Assembly (NCBI GenBank): GCA_036426205.1
Contig: WSYH01001936.1
Location: forward strand, 37,372 to 101,371
Source: Ascaphus truei
Lineage: Eukaryota > Chordata > Amphibia > Anura > Ascaphidae
Direction: 5' to 3'
DNA: 64,000 nt
The notes below the pieces were generated by a model. That model was not told the DNA's origin and did not search any database. It saw only the letters and a program-made list of their open reading frames with translations. Shown here one piece after another: positions 46,301 to 58,719 of this stretch (its first letter is position 1; each line of letters begins with the position of its first letter). The position numbers and the translations under genes are program-made.

Positions 46301-48464
46301 AAAGGTGCCTTTAGAATAGGGGAAATACGGTATATTATTACAACTTTTAAGATAGGGGAGTTTTCACTAAATAAAGAAGTGGCTACCAAAAAGCTATTGT
46401 AAATACAAAGGAATGCATTTTGAATACCGGGATTCACTTTTGTTGTATATGTATATTTTAATCATAGTGGGACATTATACATACCACTTAACATTATGTT
46501 ACTGAGCTACACTCAACATCGAGTGAGTATTGGCTGTCGTGAGCGCTGCACTGGGGTTTGCGGGGGACACGAGTCATAGTTTTTTGTACTGCGTGAGATT
46601 AGGGAGATAATGGCATAGAGGTGATGCCTACCATATTAGGTGTGGACTCAGAGGTAAGGAAAAAAGGCATGTACTTCTGGGTAGGTCTACCCCGTCCAAA
46701 CTAGTGCTTTGCCCAATTTCAGTCAGAAGCGGTACATTTCTAGGACACGTCCCCAGGCATATATAAGATCACAATGGAGCATACCACCATGCTCTGCACA
46801 ATCCCAAGATGAAACACTTTGTGTACAAGAAACCAAGTCATCACCCATCGCCACTTAAGGAGCGGACTTCCCTACTACAAGTATTATGGGTAAAGAGGGA
46901 TCACAATTGTGAACAAACAGGGAAGTTGAGAGTGGTTACCCCAAAAATGGTAGACTGAGAAACGTTTCCGTGGAAGATGGCTACAGGTCCAGGAGATTGA
47001 GGAACACTACCCAACAGTAGATGGACTGACAGGACAGCATGAAAACATTCTGGACAAACAGCTTCAATGTCATCAGAACATACAGCACGGGCCAGCCAGT
47101 TGCTCCTTAGCGAATGTGTGCAGAAGAAATGGCCAGTGTACTGGTGAAAAAATGATAAAAAAAATTGGCAGATTTCATAGGAACCTTCTAGGTTATGCGT
47201 ACGGCGTGGACAGCAACCTGGGTGGAGGCTCCTAACCTGTCAGGACCCAGCCAACCACCTTATGCACCTTCGAAAAGCATGGATGGCAAGGAACCAGGGG
47301 CATTACAAGTGTTAAGCATGCACTAGAATTGCCAGTTCATGAAACAGGACCCATTTTCACATCCACATGAGTGGCATCAAATTAAGGTTAAACAGTACCT
47401 CAAACTGTGAGTCAAATATTAGTATATCTTATAAAAGATCATGTGGGCTATACTACAGAAATAGGGAAAAACAACTGAATGCTAATGGAGAAGAATAGGC
47501 AGTTATCGATCTACAATTAGGAAAGGCTTACAAAAGCATGGATGAGGGTTGATTGAGGACATGGAAAGCGTACAGTTACCGGGGCAGACACTTCAAACGC
47601 AAAGGCAAGCACAGTTTGGCTACCAGCATTGCAGGCATTACTTCAAGCACAAGCCCCAGCTCTAGGAGGAGACAGAAAATAAGCTCCTTCTAGAATTGAG
47701 CAAGCACTCATCTTGAGCTAAAAAACAGGGCATATATATTGGCTTAAAGATTAATGCTTGGTCCTTTTTGAAAGCAATTAAGTAAAGATGTCTTCGACAA
47801 ACATCCAGGAAGCCAAACTACCGGACCCAAAACCAACAGTCTGCTATAACCGTGTATATTACGGCACCGGGGGTTTTTTTTTTTTTTTTTTCAATCATGC
47901 ATCTTCGGTTGACCTGCTGCTATCAACTAACTTCTTCCATCAGGATGAGCTAGCAACCCACCTTCCCAAAACAAAGCTCCTCATCCTTTTAGTCACTCAC
48001 CACCCTTCACTTTGGGGTGTCACCCTGTGTCGTCTACTGCTTTTCCATGCTCACAGTGATTGAGGATGGTCAACGTACACACCTCGCATGGCTGTTGCTA
48101 GCTCCAATAGAAAAATATGTTTTGCCATGGCAAACACGATTGATGATGCCTTCAGAAAAGTCAGGTACCAGGCTCTCTCGGGAGGATAAAGCACCAAAAA
48201 AAACCCCCCAAGATGGTGGCCTATTTACCCATGCCACACGTGACTTTACACTTGACTACGTCATTGCTGATATATTAAAAATTGGGTCCGATGTTAAAGT
48301 ACTAATTTTGGTTGCTGGACGCAAATGCATCCACCAGCCCTGAGGTAATCCCGTTTGTGTGGACCAAAAAGCAAATTTATTTGTGCCTTTGCTAATCCGA
48401 ATCATCGATTGAATACTTATATCTTGTGCGGTCCCATATGTGGACCTAGCTTGGGTAACATATA
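43304..48464. other. Unassigned region
   Basis: No gene or element recognised with confidence. Noted are a C run near 45245-45260, a T run near 47873-47890, a slightly GC-richer patch at 45700-46100, and a motif gccgaatcgtttcggtcagc near 43664 of the kind common in retroelement ends. Confidence 0.5.
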
Positions 48465-48475
48465 TTATATATTAG

Positions 48476-48506
<31 letters not shown>

Positions 48507-49610
48507 CGTATATAATACATAATTATAGTCTAATATATTATATGATAATACAGAGGTTATCTGTACCGTGTTAGCCGAGCTTAATAATAAAAAATGCAAA
48601 ATAGACATACCGTTCTGTGGCGAATTGAAATTGCTTTATTTGTGCGAGCTTTCGAGATACACGATCATCTTCTTCCGGCCCCCCCTTGTTACAATGAATA
48701 AAGCGAAAGGAAAGGTTTAACTTACAAACAGTTGCATCTTAAAAAGTGTTATCGTGAGCTGAGAACCTATCCCCCCCCCCGGGGCAGTATGCGATTTATG
48801 ACTTGAGGTGTTTGAATGGTCATAATGTTAGTGATATTAAGAGTGTGTGGTCGGAACATATGGGTGTATGAGGTATGTAAATATACAGTTTTAAGCACCC
48901 ACAGTGTATACAGCACTTTACAACGGTGGTGGGTGGGGAGGTGGGAGTGTATTCCAAGGTGTGGGTAGTTGTAGAATGTAGGAGGTGGCGTGTTGGTAAT
49001 TACTATAAGTGTGGATACTCAAGTTGCCGGGTCCTATTGTTGTATATAGGGATGAATTAATTGAAGTAGTGTGTATGTGTAAGCCGACAGGCTGGCGTAT
49101 TTGGGTGTGTGAATCATATACACAGTATGTATAGACATGGCCTTTATCATCTGATGGAAGAGAGTTTCTTGATCTGTAGTGACTCCATGAAAGTGCCAGT
49201 CTCGTTTAGGCAACCGCTAAGGTATTCCCTAAACAGTTGCATTAAAAATTTGTATTATGCAACCGTTTTTCCTCGTTCGGTGAGTGTTTTCTAAACATAC
49301 CTGCTTGAGTATTGTAATTCAATTCTCTTGTTTAGCTACATGGGTCCGAGTCTCACCTATGTAATGTAGTAGCAGACCCTGGGCAGTTAATGGCACATGA
49401 TGAAGGTACAACGAGAATGCTTGAGGAACAGGTGAACCTTCTCGGTATTTTTGTACCGCCAGATTCCTGTGGATGGTATTTGTATTGTGGCCCGCTGTGT
49501 GGAGCAAGTTGCGCAGGATGTGCATCTTGCGTCCTCGCATGGTCCTGTCCTGCATTCCGGTGTAATGTTGTATACAGCTGCGCAGCATTATTCTAAAGCA
49601 CTGAGAAGCC
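48465..49610 (-). pseudogene. 3' part of a second PLE (GIY-YIG remnant)
   Basis: On the minus strand from about 49600 to 49340, two broken frames give a Cys-rich connector (RRCK, then TCSSS) and LLHYIGETRTH. These are the GIY-YIG start of a Penelope-like element from a lineage different from the one at 3.6-5.7 kb. Downstream on the same strand, near 48690-48600, lies gaagaagatgatcgtgtatctcgaaagctcgc, a sentence seen in vertebrate PLE tails, and then a TA tract (48465-48545). No intact frame. Based on motif memory, so moderate. Confidence 0.5.
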
Positions 49611-50865
49611 GATGACGCTCTAGAACGCGGCCAGATGCGCTTGTTTTCGCAAACCGTTTAGAAAATTCACCAATTTTTTGATCTGTTTTCGATATCTTTT
49701 TGCGATCGGTGTTTAGCTTGTCTGCCATACCGTTCTTTCTAGAAAACTCAAGTGGGCGATTTCGCGAGGTGTTTGTCTTCAAAGTCTAATAGCAATTCAA
49801 CACAGGAAGACAATTTCGGTAGATGTTCATAGACTGTTATGCAGTTATTATGTATGCAAGGAGGTATGAGGCTTCTTAGCCATTATATAAAAACATTATG
49901 AGGAAGGACACAAATCAGTATTGGTATACTAATCGAATTACTTTTGCTAGGCTTGCTCTTCTTTTCATTACTGTTTTTATATGTATGGATGGGGTATGTC
50001 ACTGTACAGCTTACAGTGCAGAAGACAGAAGGCTACAGCATGTGACTTGGGGCATTATGTTACCGCCAAAGATGAGATGGCATCACTGGTCCACGCCTAG
50101 CAGATGGCCCCAGCAGCACATTTGCAGGACTTCATGGGTGCTTTGGACGCGGCTCTAGAGGATATGCGTCCGGTTTTGGGGGAATCATAGTGGGAAAAGC
50201 TCGTCAGGGACAGTTGTGGACTCATCAGTAAAGATTTTAAATCAGAGACAAACATGATACACAGCAGAGCCCAGTGCTACATCCATTGACACAAATACAC
50301 GGCTACAGGTGCCTATATATATATAGATATTCTTTGAATAACAGGTCTTTTAGTTTAAACTCTTTGGGCCAAAGTGTCGTAAGCCATGAGCCCTCCAAAG
50401 CAGACCACGTCTCATGGGTTCCTCCAACACTAATTAAATTCATTATGTAACCTGTTCATTTACCGGGGAAGAATGATATTATAATAAAATATGTCAATAG
50501 TAGTTGCATAGTCTACGTCTGATTGAAGCTCTTAAGTTAACCTGTAACACTGACCTAGGGAAAAGCACTCTGTATAGATTTGTCACTCAAGGCAAACCAT
50601 AAAGGCATTGCAAGTTCCCATGAGTGTGGAAGGTGAATTGGAGTTGGGCTTTAACGCAGTTTAAAAGTGGGGGGTATGCGCTTTCAAATCTGGGGAAGGG
50701 GCCACCCCCAAATCAGTAGGGGAATAGCTGCACAAAAAATGCGATGGAAATGACTTTATTCCACCGTGTCCCTTGAAATCCTTACAACCTTGCGCTACAT
50801 TGTGATGGACGGTCCTACCTGGAATTTGGACACTCTGGTGTGACCAGGACCTACTAACAGTACAT
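49611..50865. other. Unassigned sequence
   Basis: No family recognised. The part nearest 50865 may belong to the PLE remnant that follows. Confidence 0.45.
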
Positions 50866-51645
50866 GAGAATTTCAAAACGTTCCACCCGACCATCAACCT
50901 CAAAATCACCAATTCCCCCGCGACGAATGTATATTTCGAGATAGGATACCACATTAATGTTAAAGAAGCAACAAACTACAGACTTCTGTAAACCGCCAAA
51001 CCTACGACAGAGCCAGCTATTTGAGGGCCAACAGTCCAAACTGACCAAAGCACTAAGCATGCAAATCGCATCGACAGTCAAGCCATACGATACCACCGGA
51101 TATGCGCCGACACAGGCAGACAGAGGAACCAGTGGATTACGGCCTTGAGAACCGGATTTCATAGCCATGGAGTAGACACCAGCAGAATGTAGACAGAAAT
51201 CCACCAAAAGCCACGAGTAATACCAAAGAAGTGATCTCCTTGATACAGAGAGAAAAGGACAGTGACAGGGATGCATTAAAACCACACCTACGATCCCTAC
51301 GCAAGATTGCCGGGAACTACAAACCAATTCTCCAAGAAGAACAAGGACCTGCAAAGGTCTTTCCTGAAACACTATATGAACAGTACAGGGACAAGACCCC
51401 AAAATCTCAAGAAAATTATGGTGAGAAGTAGAGAAGTCAATAGTACAATTAAATGTGGACAAGACCATGCAGGATGCAAGATTGCAAAACCGTGGTGTCA
51501 CAATGCTCCAACACAGAGGGGTACAATACAAATCCCCGACAGGAAATCTGGAGTACAAAATCAGAGGGAAGGTCACCTGTCCTCAAGCGATGTTAATGTA
51601 ATCATCATGTGCAGGAAATGCCTAGGGGGCTTTTACTAATAGGTG
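50866..51645 (+). pseudogene. Third PLE remnant (RT C-terminus and GIY-YIG start)
   Basis: Plus-strand frames give FHPTINLKITNSPATNVYFE, then SQAIRYHRICAD, followed by a connector (LRKIAGNYKPIL, FLKHYMNST, VRSREVNSTI). CGQDHAGCK, GTIQIPD, SSSDVNVIIMCRKCLGGFY complete it. This order, from the end of the RT through a CxxCK-type connector to the GIY-YIG start, is the usual PLE C-terminal half. Several frameshifts and stops make it non-functional. A 240-codon ORF on the opposite strand (50854-51576) is its antisense shadow. Confidence 0.65.
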
Positions 51646-51990
51646 AACGGGACAGGGGCTAAACAAACAGAATGAATTGCACACTAGAGCATAGACATGC
51701 GAACAAGATCAGACCTGTCAGTGAACATTCTTGGGAATCAGGGCCATAAGATGAACAAAATATATTCATGCGTGTGCTAAAGGCTGTAAAGCAGAACAAG
51801 TGATGTAGTATGATGATGATTATTCTGTGTGATGCCGGGAGATATATTCTTGAATAGGGGAGTTAGGGTACTGGGTGTGGGTTTTTATCCTGCTTGGTGA
51901 AACCAGCAAAAGCGGACACTCAATAAATCCAGGAACCAAAGTGCTAAATATCCACCCCAATGAATTACCCACATACCTTAGGAAACACAA
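51646..51990. other. Unassigned sequence
   Basis: Nothing recognised; probably the tail of the PLE remnant or intergenic DNA up to the arm fragment. Confidence 0.45.
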
Positions 51991-52375
51991 TAAACCCATG
52001 TAGCTGTCAGCCTCACTGTTTACCCTTGTCAGGTACTTTAGAGCATTTATCTTGTAATTTTGGCAAGCGAATTGTTCCCTTGGGATATATTTGTGGAGGA
52101 TTTATAAAGTTCTGCTATGGAAATGGGATCCATGCCCTATTTTAATTTTCTGTGCTTGTTTTTTAACTTTTGTTCTGTGACAACCCTCAAAAAAAATTGT
52201 GATTTTTGTACTGCCAGGCATATTAGAGTGCTTTTTGTCAGGCGCTATTTTTTCTCACAATATTTACCTGCCCTTATAGCACCACCGACATTCACTGTGT
52301 ATAGATTAACTCTGTCGTAATTAGTTGCCATTATCGTCTTGTGGATGCGGGGGTCTCCCGTTCTCTCACAAAAAT
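51991..52375 (+). repeat. Terminal part of PLE arm
   Basis: Matches about 7230-7604 (gtcagcctcactg.. to ctctcacaaaaataaata). Only the outer end of the arm is present, without the hAT element. Confidence 0.75.
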
Positions 52376-52437
52376 AAATATATATATATAACTATATATA
52401 TATATATCTATAATATATATATATATAAATATATAAT
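52376..52437. repeat. TA microsatellite
   Basis: A TA tract between arm and unit, as in the other blocks. Confidence 0.9.
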
Positions 52438-52582
52438 GTATGCTTTATGTGGAGGGTTTTGTCACTTTTTTTTAACACCATAAACCTTAATGACGTGGTG
52501 ATACCTAGTCTAGATCTCAAACCTGCTAGCCATTGAGACAGCCTCACACTGATGATACCCATCAGGTTGAAACAATGTACTG
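52438..52582 (+). repeat. PSE/hammerhead part of unit, split by MITE
   Basis: A hammerhead core with intact CTGATGA (52549-52555), stem II and GAAAC, but followed by AATGTACTGC before the stem I strand. It has one base less in the stem II loop. The unit is then interrupted by the MITE. Confidence 0.7.
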
Positions 52583-52980
52583 CTGTGACAACTTTATTCG
52601 AGCAACTACCCAGTATGTATCTGGCAGATACCTGGAATGCGCCGCTATCAACCTCTGAAAGCCCTGTTGCATTGCCTTCCCAGCCTGGTCATGCCTGGCT
52701 TAATGGGCGGCTGATCTGTTAAATGATAATGATTGGTTTAATAGGGCGGATGCTTCGCGTGTCTACCAGATGGCATAAATTTTTCATGAATGTAATGCAT
52801 CAGTATATATATATAATATATTATAATACTGTGCAGTATTGCCGCCGAGGAATAAAATGCTTTCAATCCCTGCTGGAAAAATACTCAATGCACTCGGGCA
52901 GAAAACAGTCACAACACCTCAATACAACCGGGTATACCGAATTCGTGGGACTAGCCGAGCTCGAATAAAGTGTTTCGACA
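52583..52980. mobile_element. MITE with CGACACACTTTATTCGAGC ends
   Basis: Fifth copy, in the same position of the unit as at 7826, 13440 and 26499. Confidence 0.65.
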
Positions 52981-53640
52981 GTGATGTGAGTAGGTCTAAT
53001 GGCTTTGCATCTCATCCCAGCCATCTGTTTTAAAAGCTGTTGTTTAAAACAGCATGCATTGGCTTGAGGATTGGCTTGTGTAATACGAGCTGAGACAAAG
53101 GTGGCACTGAGTGGCTCATTTGCATGTCATTCCCAGAATCCTTGCTGCAGTGGAAGTGCTGTATGCTGGGTGACAATGGGGAAAGACAGGGTTGCAGACC
53201 TGTCTAAGACATGCAAATGAACACAGTAATATTTACAGTGCTTTTATGCTTTACTTGTGGAGGGGTTTTTGCACTTTGTTTTACCCACCATAACCTAATG
53301 ACAGTGGTGATTACCTAGTCTAGTCTCAAACCTGCAGCCATTAAGACAGCCTCACCACTGATGAACCCATCAAGGTTGAAACAGTGATGTGAGTAGGTTC
53401 TAATGGCTTTGCCATCTCATCCCAGCCTCTGTTTAAAAGCGTGTTTAAAACAGCATGCATTGGCTTGAGGATTGGTTTGTGTAAACGAGCTTGGACAAAA
53501 GGTGGCACTGAGTGCTCATTTGCATGTCATTTCCAGAATCCCTTGCTGCAGTGGAAGTGCTGTATGCGGGTGACCAGGGGAAAGACAGGGTTGCAGACCT
53601 GTCTAAGACATGCAAATGAAATACAGTAATATTCTAGTTA
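52981..53640 (+). repeat. Two plus-strand hammerhead/snRNA-promoter units
   Basis: Octamers at 53118-53125 and 53518-53525 (400-bp period). The PSE-like caccataacctaatgaca is at 53286-53303 (168 bp from the octamer) and the hammerhead core is 72 bp downstream. Confidence 0.83.
53341..53402 (+). ncRNA. Hammerhead ribozyme (HHR-1), near-intact
   Basis: CTGATGA is at 53358-53364, stem II ACC/GGT with a CATCAA loop, and GAAAC at 53378-53382. Stem I is CTCAC against GTGAG with an extra C, and stem III reads ACAGTGAT instead of ACATGTAT. It is linked to an intact PSE and octamer upstream, so it is the most complete promoter-ribozyme pair of the HHR-1 type. Confidence 0.65.
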
Positions 53641-53706
53641 TATATATATTATATATTATAAAATATATGCAAATATATGAAGTATATATATATATATGCA
53701 AATATA
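53641..53706. repeat. TA-rich centre of inverted unit pair
   Basis: The symmetry point as at 8881-8945. Confidence 0.8.
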
Positions 53707-54345
53707 GCGTGATGCTCATCGCATGTCTTAGGCAGGTCTGCAACCCGCCTTCCCATTATAACCCAGCATACAGCACTTCCACTGCAGCAAGGGATTCTGG
53801 AGGAATGACATGCAATGAGCACACAGTGTCACTTTTTGCCTCAATAACCATTTTTAACATGGTTCCCTATAGTAGCTTTAAGCTGCTGCATGGTCACGCT
53901 TTGAGCACACGTCAGGGTAAGGTGCATACCCAGAAAACCACACAGACAGCTGGTTTCGACCTTGATGGTCTCCATCAGTGTGGGGTTTGATTTTACTTGG
54001 AATGCAAGAGAGCTTATGGGATAGGCCAAACCATAATACTGAGTTAAGTTATGGTGAGTAAAAAAAAGTGACAAAAAACCTCCACAGGAAAGCAAATATG
54101 CAAATATAGCTGTATGCTCTCGCTGTCTAGGCAGGTCGCAACCCCGCCTTTCCCATTGTCAACCAGCATACAGCGCTTCCACTGCAGCAAAGGATTTGGG
54201 AAATGACATGCAAAGAAGCACTCCAGTGTCACCTTTGGCTCAAGCTCGTATTACACAGCCAATCCTCAAGCCAATGCATGCTGTTTTTAAACACAGCTTT
54301 TAGACCGAGGCTGGGATGAGATGCAGATGGGATTATATAGTGTAT
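53707..54345 (-). repeat. Two minus-strand hammerhead/snRNA-promoter units
   Basis: HHR-2 type units. Both octamers are damaged (tgcaatga near 53811, atgcaaag near 54208). A PSE-like box is on the minus strand near 54040-54058. Confidence 0.75.
53939..53990 (-). ncRNA. Hammerhead ribozyme (HHR-2), one extra base
   Basis: On the minus strand: CTGATGGA (one inserted G), stem II GACC/GGTC, intact GAAAC, CAGCTGTC and a clean stem I (CACA against TGTG). Apart from the insertions it supports the HHR-2 consensus, including TGTG after the GTC triplet. Confidence 0.6.
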
Positions 54346-54508
54346 ATGATTAACACACACAACACACAACACACACACACACACCACCACACACCACACA
54401 CACACCAACACACACAAACACAACACACACACACACCACACATAGTATAACACTAGACTAGAGATATATATATATATATATATAACTATATATATATATA
54501 TAGTATAA
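54346..54508. repeat. CA and TA microsatellites
   Basis: As before the Tigger terminus at 9766. Confidence 0.9.
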
Positions 54509-55859
54509 CAACGGTAAACCCGTTATAACGTGATTCGGTTATAAGCGGTTTTCCGTGGCTCCCGTTAAAAAAACAAAATTTAAATTAAAATTTTTTTTTT
54601 TGCACCACTGCACACACTACTGGCTCATGCCTCACACTGCCACACTGCATCATCTCACCACACTGCACACTGCCATGTCACAATGCACACTGCCACCTGT
54701 CATGCTCACACTGCACACACTGACACACTGCTCATTGCTAACATGCTAAACTGAACACACTGCACACACCCCTGCTCACACTGCATCATGCACACTGCTC
54801 ACCATGCTCACACTGACACACACTGCCATTGCTCACAAGAACAACTGCTCAATTGCTCACACTGCACAAAACTGCTACACTGACACCACGCACACTGCAC
54901 CACACACCACACACACACACCCTCCCAATACACATATACATAAATCGCCTTACCTTGGGGTAGATTGGTGAGGATGTGGCTGCAGGGGGGGGGGTGGGGG
55001 GGGCGCTGCGTGTGGGGGGTGGTGTGCCTGCGGTGGAGGGGGGTGATGGCTGCGGGGGGCCTGATGCGGGGGGCTGTGGGATGGCCCGGCGTGCAGGGCG
55101 GGGGGGCAGGTGGTGGGGGTTAGGTTGGCGGTACGGCGGCCCGGGGCGGGACGTCATTGTGCTGTGGGGGGGTGGGGGCCCTGCGATGCAGAGTGAGTGG
55201 CAGGACGACCCTGCGCGACGGCGGGGCAAGGGGGCCCTGTACTGCGCCGCGAGGGCCTGTGCTGCGGAGGGGGGGGGGGGGTGAGCGGTCTTCCGGAAAC
55301 TGTACTTTTCTGGTTTATATATCTCTAAAGCAGAATGATTAAGGGGTGATAGCAGCAACATCCCGACAGCGAAACAGTTTCAAAAGTGATTAGGCACCCC
55401 TCACGTTCGCCGTGCGCGTGCTGCAGCGCCGTGCGGCTCGTAGGTTGTGGATGTGCTGCCAGTTCCCTCTGCTCCTCTGCGGTTCGGCGTGTAATGGCCC
55501 AGCGGGGTCATGTGACGTCACGGTGGCAACGTGACCCCCGCGGGTCATTTTACACCAGTAAAGTTGCACAAACATGACATTAAAGTTGTTAAAACATTAA
55601 AATTGAATAAAAATTAACACAAATGAAGCGATCACAATTACTGTACCCTGTATAATAAAAAAAAAATAGTGTACTGTGTGTAAAATAGAATCAAAATGGT
55701 AATACAGACAGTACACACACCTTGACCCCCTGCATTTTAATCATACAACACACTGTGCTGTTGGAGCTGGTAAAATACATACTGTACTCAGGTACTGTAC
55801 TTAAGCCCTCAGATCAGTTGTTAAAGCCTCAGGTTTTCAACACTAGGAAAAAACTGAAG

Positions 55860-56230
55860 ACCCCTGGCATGTAGAAATGGCGGAAACTTCAACCAACGTA
55901 GCTTGGGTTACTGTCAAAGAAAATATTGCTGCGCTGTGACAGAAAATAAAATCTGAGTCACGCAAACCAAAAGTGGACTAGAGACCTGAGGAGATGAGTC
56001 TAAGGTTCGCGGATGGAAAAAGAGGAGGAGAAACTGTTCGTGTTGCAGTAAAATCCATAGAAACGACGATGGAATGAGCGTAATGTTTTTGCTGTGAACC
56101 TCAAACAAAGACACGTTGGATAAGTGTTTTTCAGTGGTTTGTCCATAAAAGAACAATCCGAGGCATACCTCTGTTCTGGACCCACATCTGCAAACGCAAG
56201 CCAAAAAGTTTAAAAGACGAAATAAAAGAA
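55860..56230 (+). pseudogene. Tigger transposase N-terminal remnant (C)
   Basis: Follows the start of the intact transposase, beginning near 55878 (ATGGCGGAAACTTCAACC), with many indels. It breaks off in the region equal to residues ~105-115, where the G stretch begins. Confidence 0.75.
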
Positions 56231-56265
56231 ATGAATGAAAAATAATTAGATGGGATAAGTAGTCG

Positions 56266-56276
56266 GAGGGGGAGGG

Positions 56277-56311
<35 letters not shown>

Positions 56312-56385
56312 GGGGGGGGGGGAGGGTGGGGGGGGGGGGGGGGTGGGGGTGGGGGGGGGGGGGGGGGGGGGGGGTTGGGGGGGGG

Positions 56386-56419
<34 letters not shown>

Positions 56420-56463
56420 GGGTGTGGGGTGGGGGTGGGGTGGGGGGGGCGGGGGGGGGGGGG

Positions 56464-56499
<36 letters not shown>

Positions 56500-56501
56500 G
56501 T

Positions 56502-56546
<45 letters not shown>

Positions 56547-56691
56547 GGGGGGGGTGGGCCGTGGCGGGGGGCGGGGGCGTGGGGGGGGGGGGGGGGGGGG
56601 GGGGGGGTGGGGGGGGGCGGGGGGGGGTGGGGGGGGAGGGGGGGGGGGGGGGGGGGGGGGGCGGGGGGTGGGGGGTAGGGGGGGGGGGGGG

Positions 56692-56741
<50 letters not shown>

Positions 56742-56761
56742 GGGGGGGGGGGGGGGGGGGT

Positions 56762-56800
<39 letters not shown>

Positions 56801-56834
56801 CGGCGGGGTGGGCGGGGGGAGGGGGGGGGGGGGG

Positions 56835-56873
<39 letters not shown>

Positions 56874-56912
56874 GTTGAGGGGGGGGGGAGGGGGGGGGGG
56901 GGGGGTGGGGGT

Positions 56913-56957
<45 letters not shown>

Positions 56958-57186
56958 CGGGGGGGGGGGGAGGGGGGGTGAGGGGGGGGGGTGGGGGGTG
57001 GGGGTGTGGGGGGGAAAAAAACAAATTTTTTAAAAAAGGGCAGGGGGGGGGGGGGGGGGGGGGAGGGGGGGGGGGGGGGGAGGGGGGGGGGCGGGGGGGG
57101 GGGGGGGGGGGGGGGGGCGGGGGGGGGGGTGGGGGGGGGGGGGGGGGGTGGGGGGGGGGGGGGGGGGGGGGGGGTTTGGGTTGGGT

Positions 57187-57223
<37 letters not shown>

Positions 57224-57252
57224 GGGGAGGGGGGGTGGTTGGGGTGGGGGGT

Positions 57253-57283
<31 letters not shown>

Positions 57284-57342
57284 CGGGGGGTGTGGGTGGG
57301 GGGTGGGGGGGTGGGTGGGGGGGGGGGGAAGGGGGGTCGGGG
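56266..57342. other. Near-pure G stretch (likely artefact)
   Basis: About 1.08 kb of G with sparse T, C and A. In elements A and B the flanking transposase sequences are separated by only ~50-75 bp of ordinary coding sequence. A sequencing or assembly artefact is the likeliest reading. ORFs across it (poly-Pro or poly-Gly, up to 371 codons) are not genes. Confidence 0.85.
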
Positions 57343-57603
57343 ATCGCTTTAAAGGCGACATGGAATAAGTTAAAACCGCTTAGATCAGGAGAGATAAGGT
57401 CAGCTGACGATGAAAGCTGCAGCACGTACCCTGACCCAACTTCAAGAGATAAATTGCAGATCGGTGCTATTACCGCAGGAACAGGTTTATAACTGCAGAT
57501 GAGACCGGACTGTGTTTCAAAATGCTACCGAAACCACTCTGGCCTGTAAGAATGGACGACCAGCATGCACAAGGATTTAAACAATGAAAGAAGAGGGCTA
57601 GAG
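57343..57603 (+). pseudogene. Tigger transposase central remnant (C)
   Basis: Equivalent to residues about 129-210, with indels. The first catalytic position keeps a GAT (Asp) codon at 57498-57500 after one extra base. Confidence 0.8.
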
Positions 57604-58109
57604 GGCCTTGCCAGAGAGCATCGTTATTTCGAAATTGCCCTTTTGTACAAATTTCGGCGCAGAAGAAAGAAGAAACCGGCAGAAATGGCGGTTCCGAAAA
57701 ACGCCCATTTTTGTTTTTTCAATTGCATAAAACTCGCCTCGCGGGCTGGCGGAGAACCTCAATCTCGCCCATTTTTAAAACTCTCCGATATGCAGCGAGG
57801 TTGCGAACGGCATAAAGCGGCTGTTCGACGCCAAAAATGCCGCAGATCTCGCTTTGCCGACGCCAGGAAAAGATGGCAAGATGGCGCCGCATCCACAGCC
57901 TATAGTAAAGGGGAAAAAAAGGGGGGCGTGCGAATTTGTTTTTACCGGTTTCGAAGCGCGCATCTCGACATTTAAACTCGCCACACGCCATTCATGTTAA
58001 ACATCGCAGAATTCGCACTTTTCTGCATTTGGTGAATAAAACTCTCCCAAAAAAGCTACTTTTTATGAAATTCGCCAATTTTAAAATTCTATGCTCTCTG
58101 CATAAGGCC
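57604..58109 (+). mobile_element. MITE inserted in Tigger C transposase
   Basis: Same element and insertion point as 22242-22770. Its ends (gggccttgccagagagc and gctctctgcataaggccc) are inverted repeats and agag flanks the right side. The ORF running across it encodes nothing recognised. Confidence 0.75.
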
Positions 58110-58418
58110 CAGAGTGACAGTACTTTTTTGTGTGAACCAATCTGGAAATCACAAACTGAAGCCACTTTGTATTGGCAAGTTTAAGTCGCCGCGGTGCTTC
58201 CACCATGTAAACATGGGTACTATGCCTTTTGCGTATGACTTTAGCAAGAATGCCTGGATGACTGCCAGTATTTTCGAAAGGTGGTTTCATCAACAGTTTG
58301 TACCAGAGGTCCGTAAAAACTTACGTCAACAAAGGCTGGATACAAAAGCTTTGTTGTTACTTGACAACTGCCCTGCACATCCCCCGGCCGATAGCCTAAT
58401 AAGCCGAGATGGAAAAAT
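58110..58418 (+). pseudogene. Tigger transposase DDE remnant (C)
   Basis: An uninterrupted stretch equal to residues 211-312 (VTVLFCVNQSG to LLLLDNCPAHPPADSLISRD), including the second catalytic Asp. It runs directly into the 3' untranslated region after GKI, so the third Asp and the C-terminus are deleted. Confidence 0.88.
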
Positions 58419-58719
58419 TAGTAATCTCCACTGGTTTTATTACAGTATGTTCAGTACAGTATGTTTTTTTTTTTGTACAGTTGTTACAAGAGCACAGAGT
58501 GCATTACACGGTTTTCAGTATGCTGTATCTACAGTGCATACTACAGTATATGTGTTTTTTGTGTGTTCAGTACTTTATTTACAGTACAGTATTATGAGAA
58601 ATGAACACGACAATTGGTGTTTTAAATACAGTACTTTATTGTTCAATGCATCAATAAATGTGTTAATACTGTACGATTGTGCATTTTCTGTATTTTTCAT
58701 TCTACTGTTGATGTTTTAA

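Noticed and set aside
50854..51576. 240-codon minus-strand ORF
   Set aside because: It is the antisense of the plus-strand PLE remnant and has no domain of its own.
56131..57361. Long poly-Pro and poly-Gly ORFs on both strands
   Set aside because: They are translations of the near-pure G stretch, which is probably an artefact.
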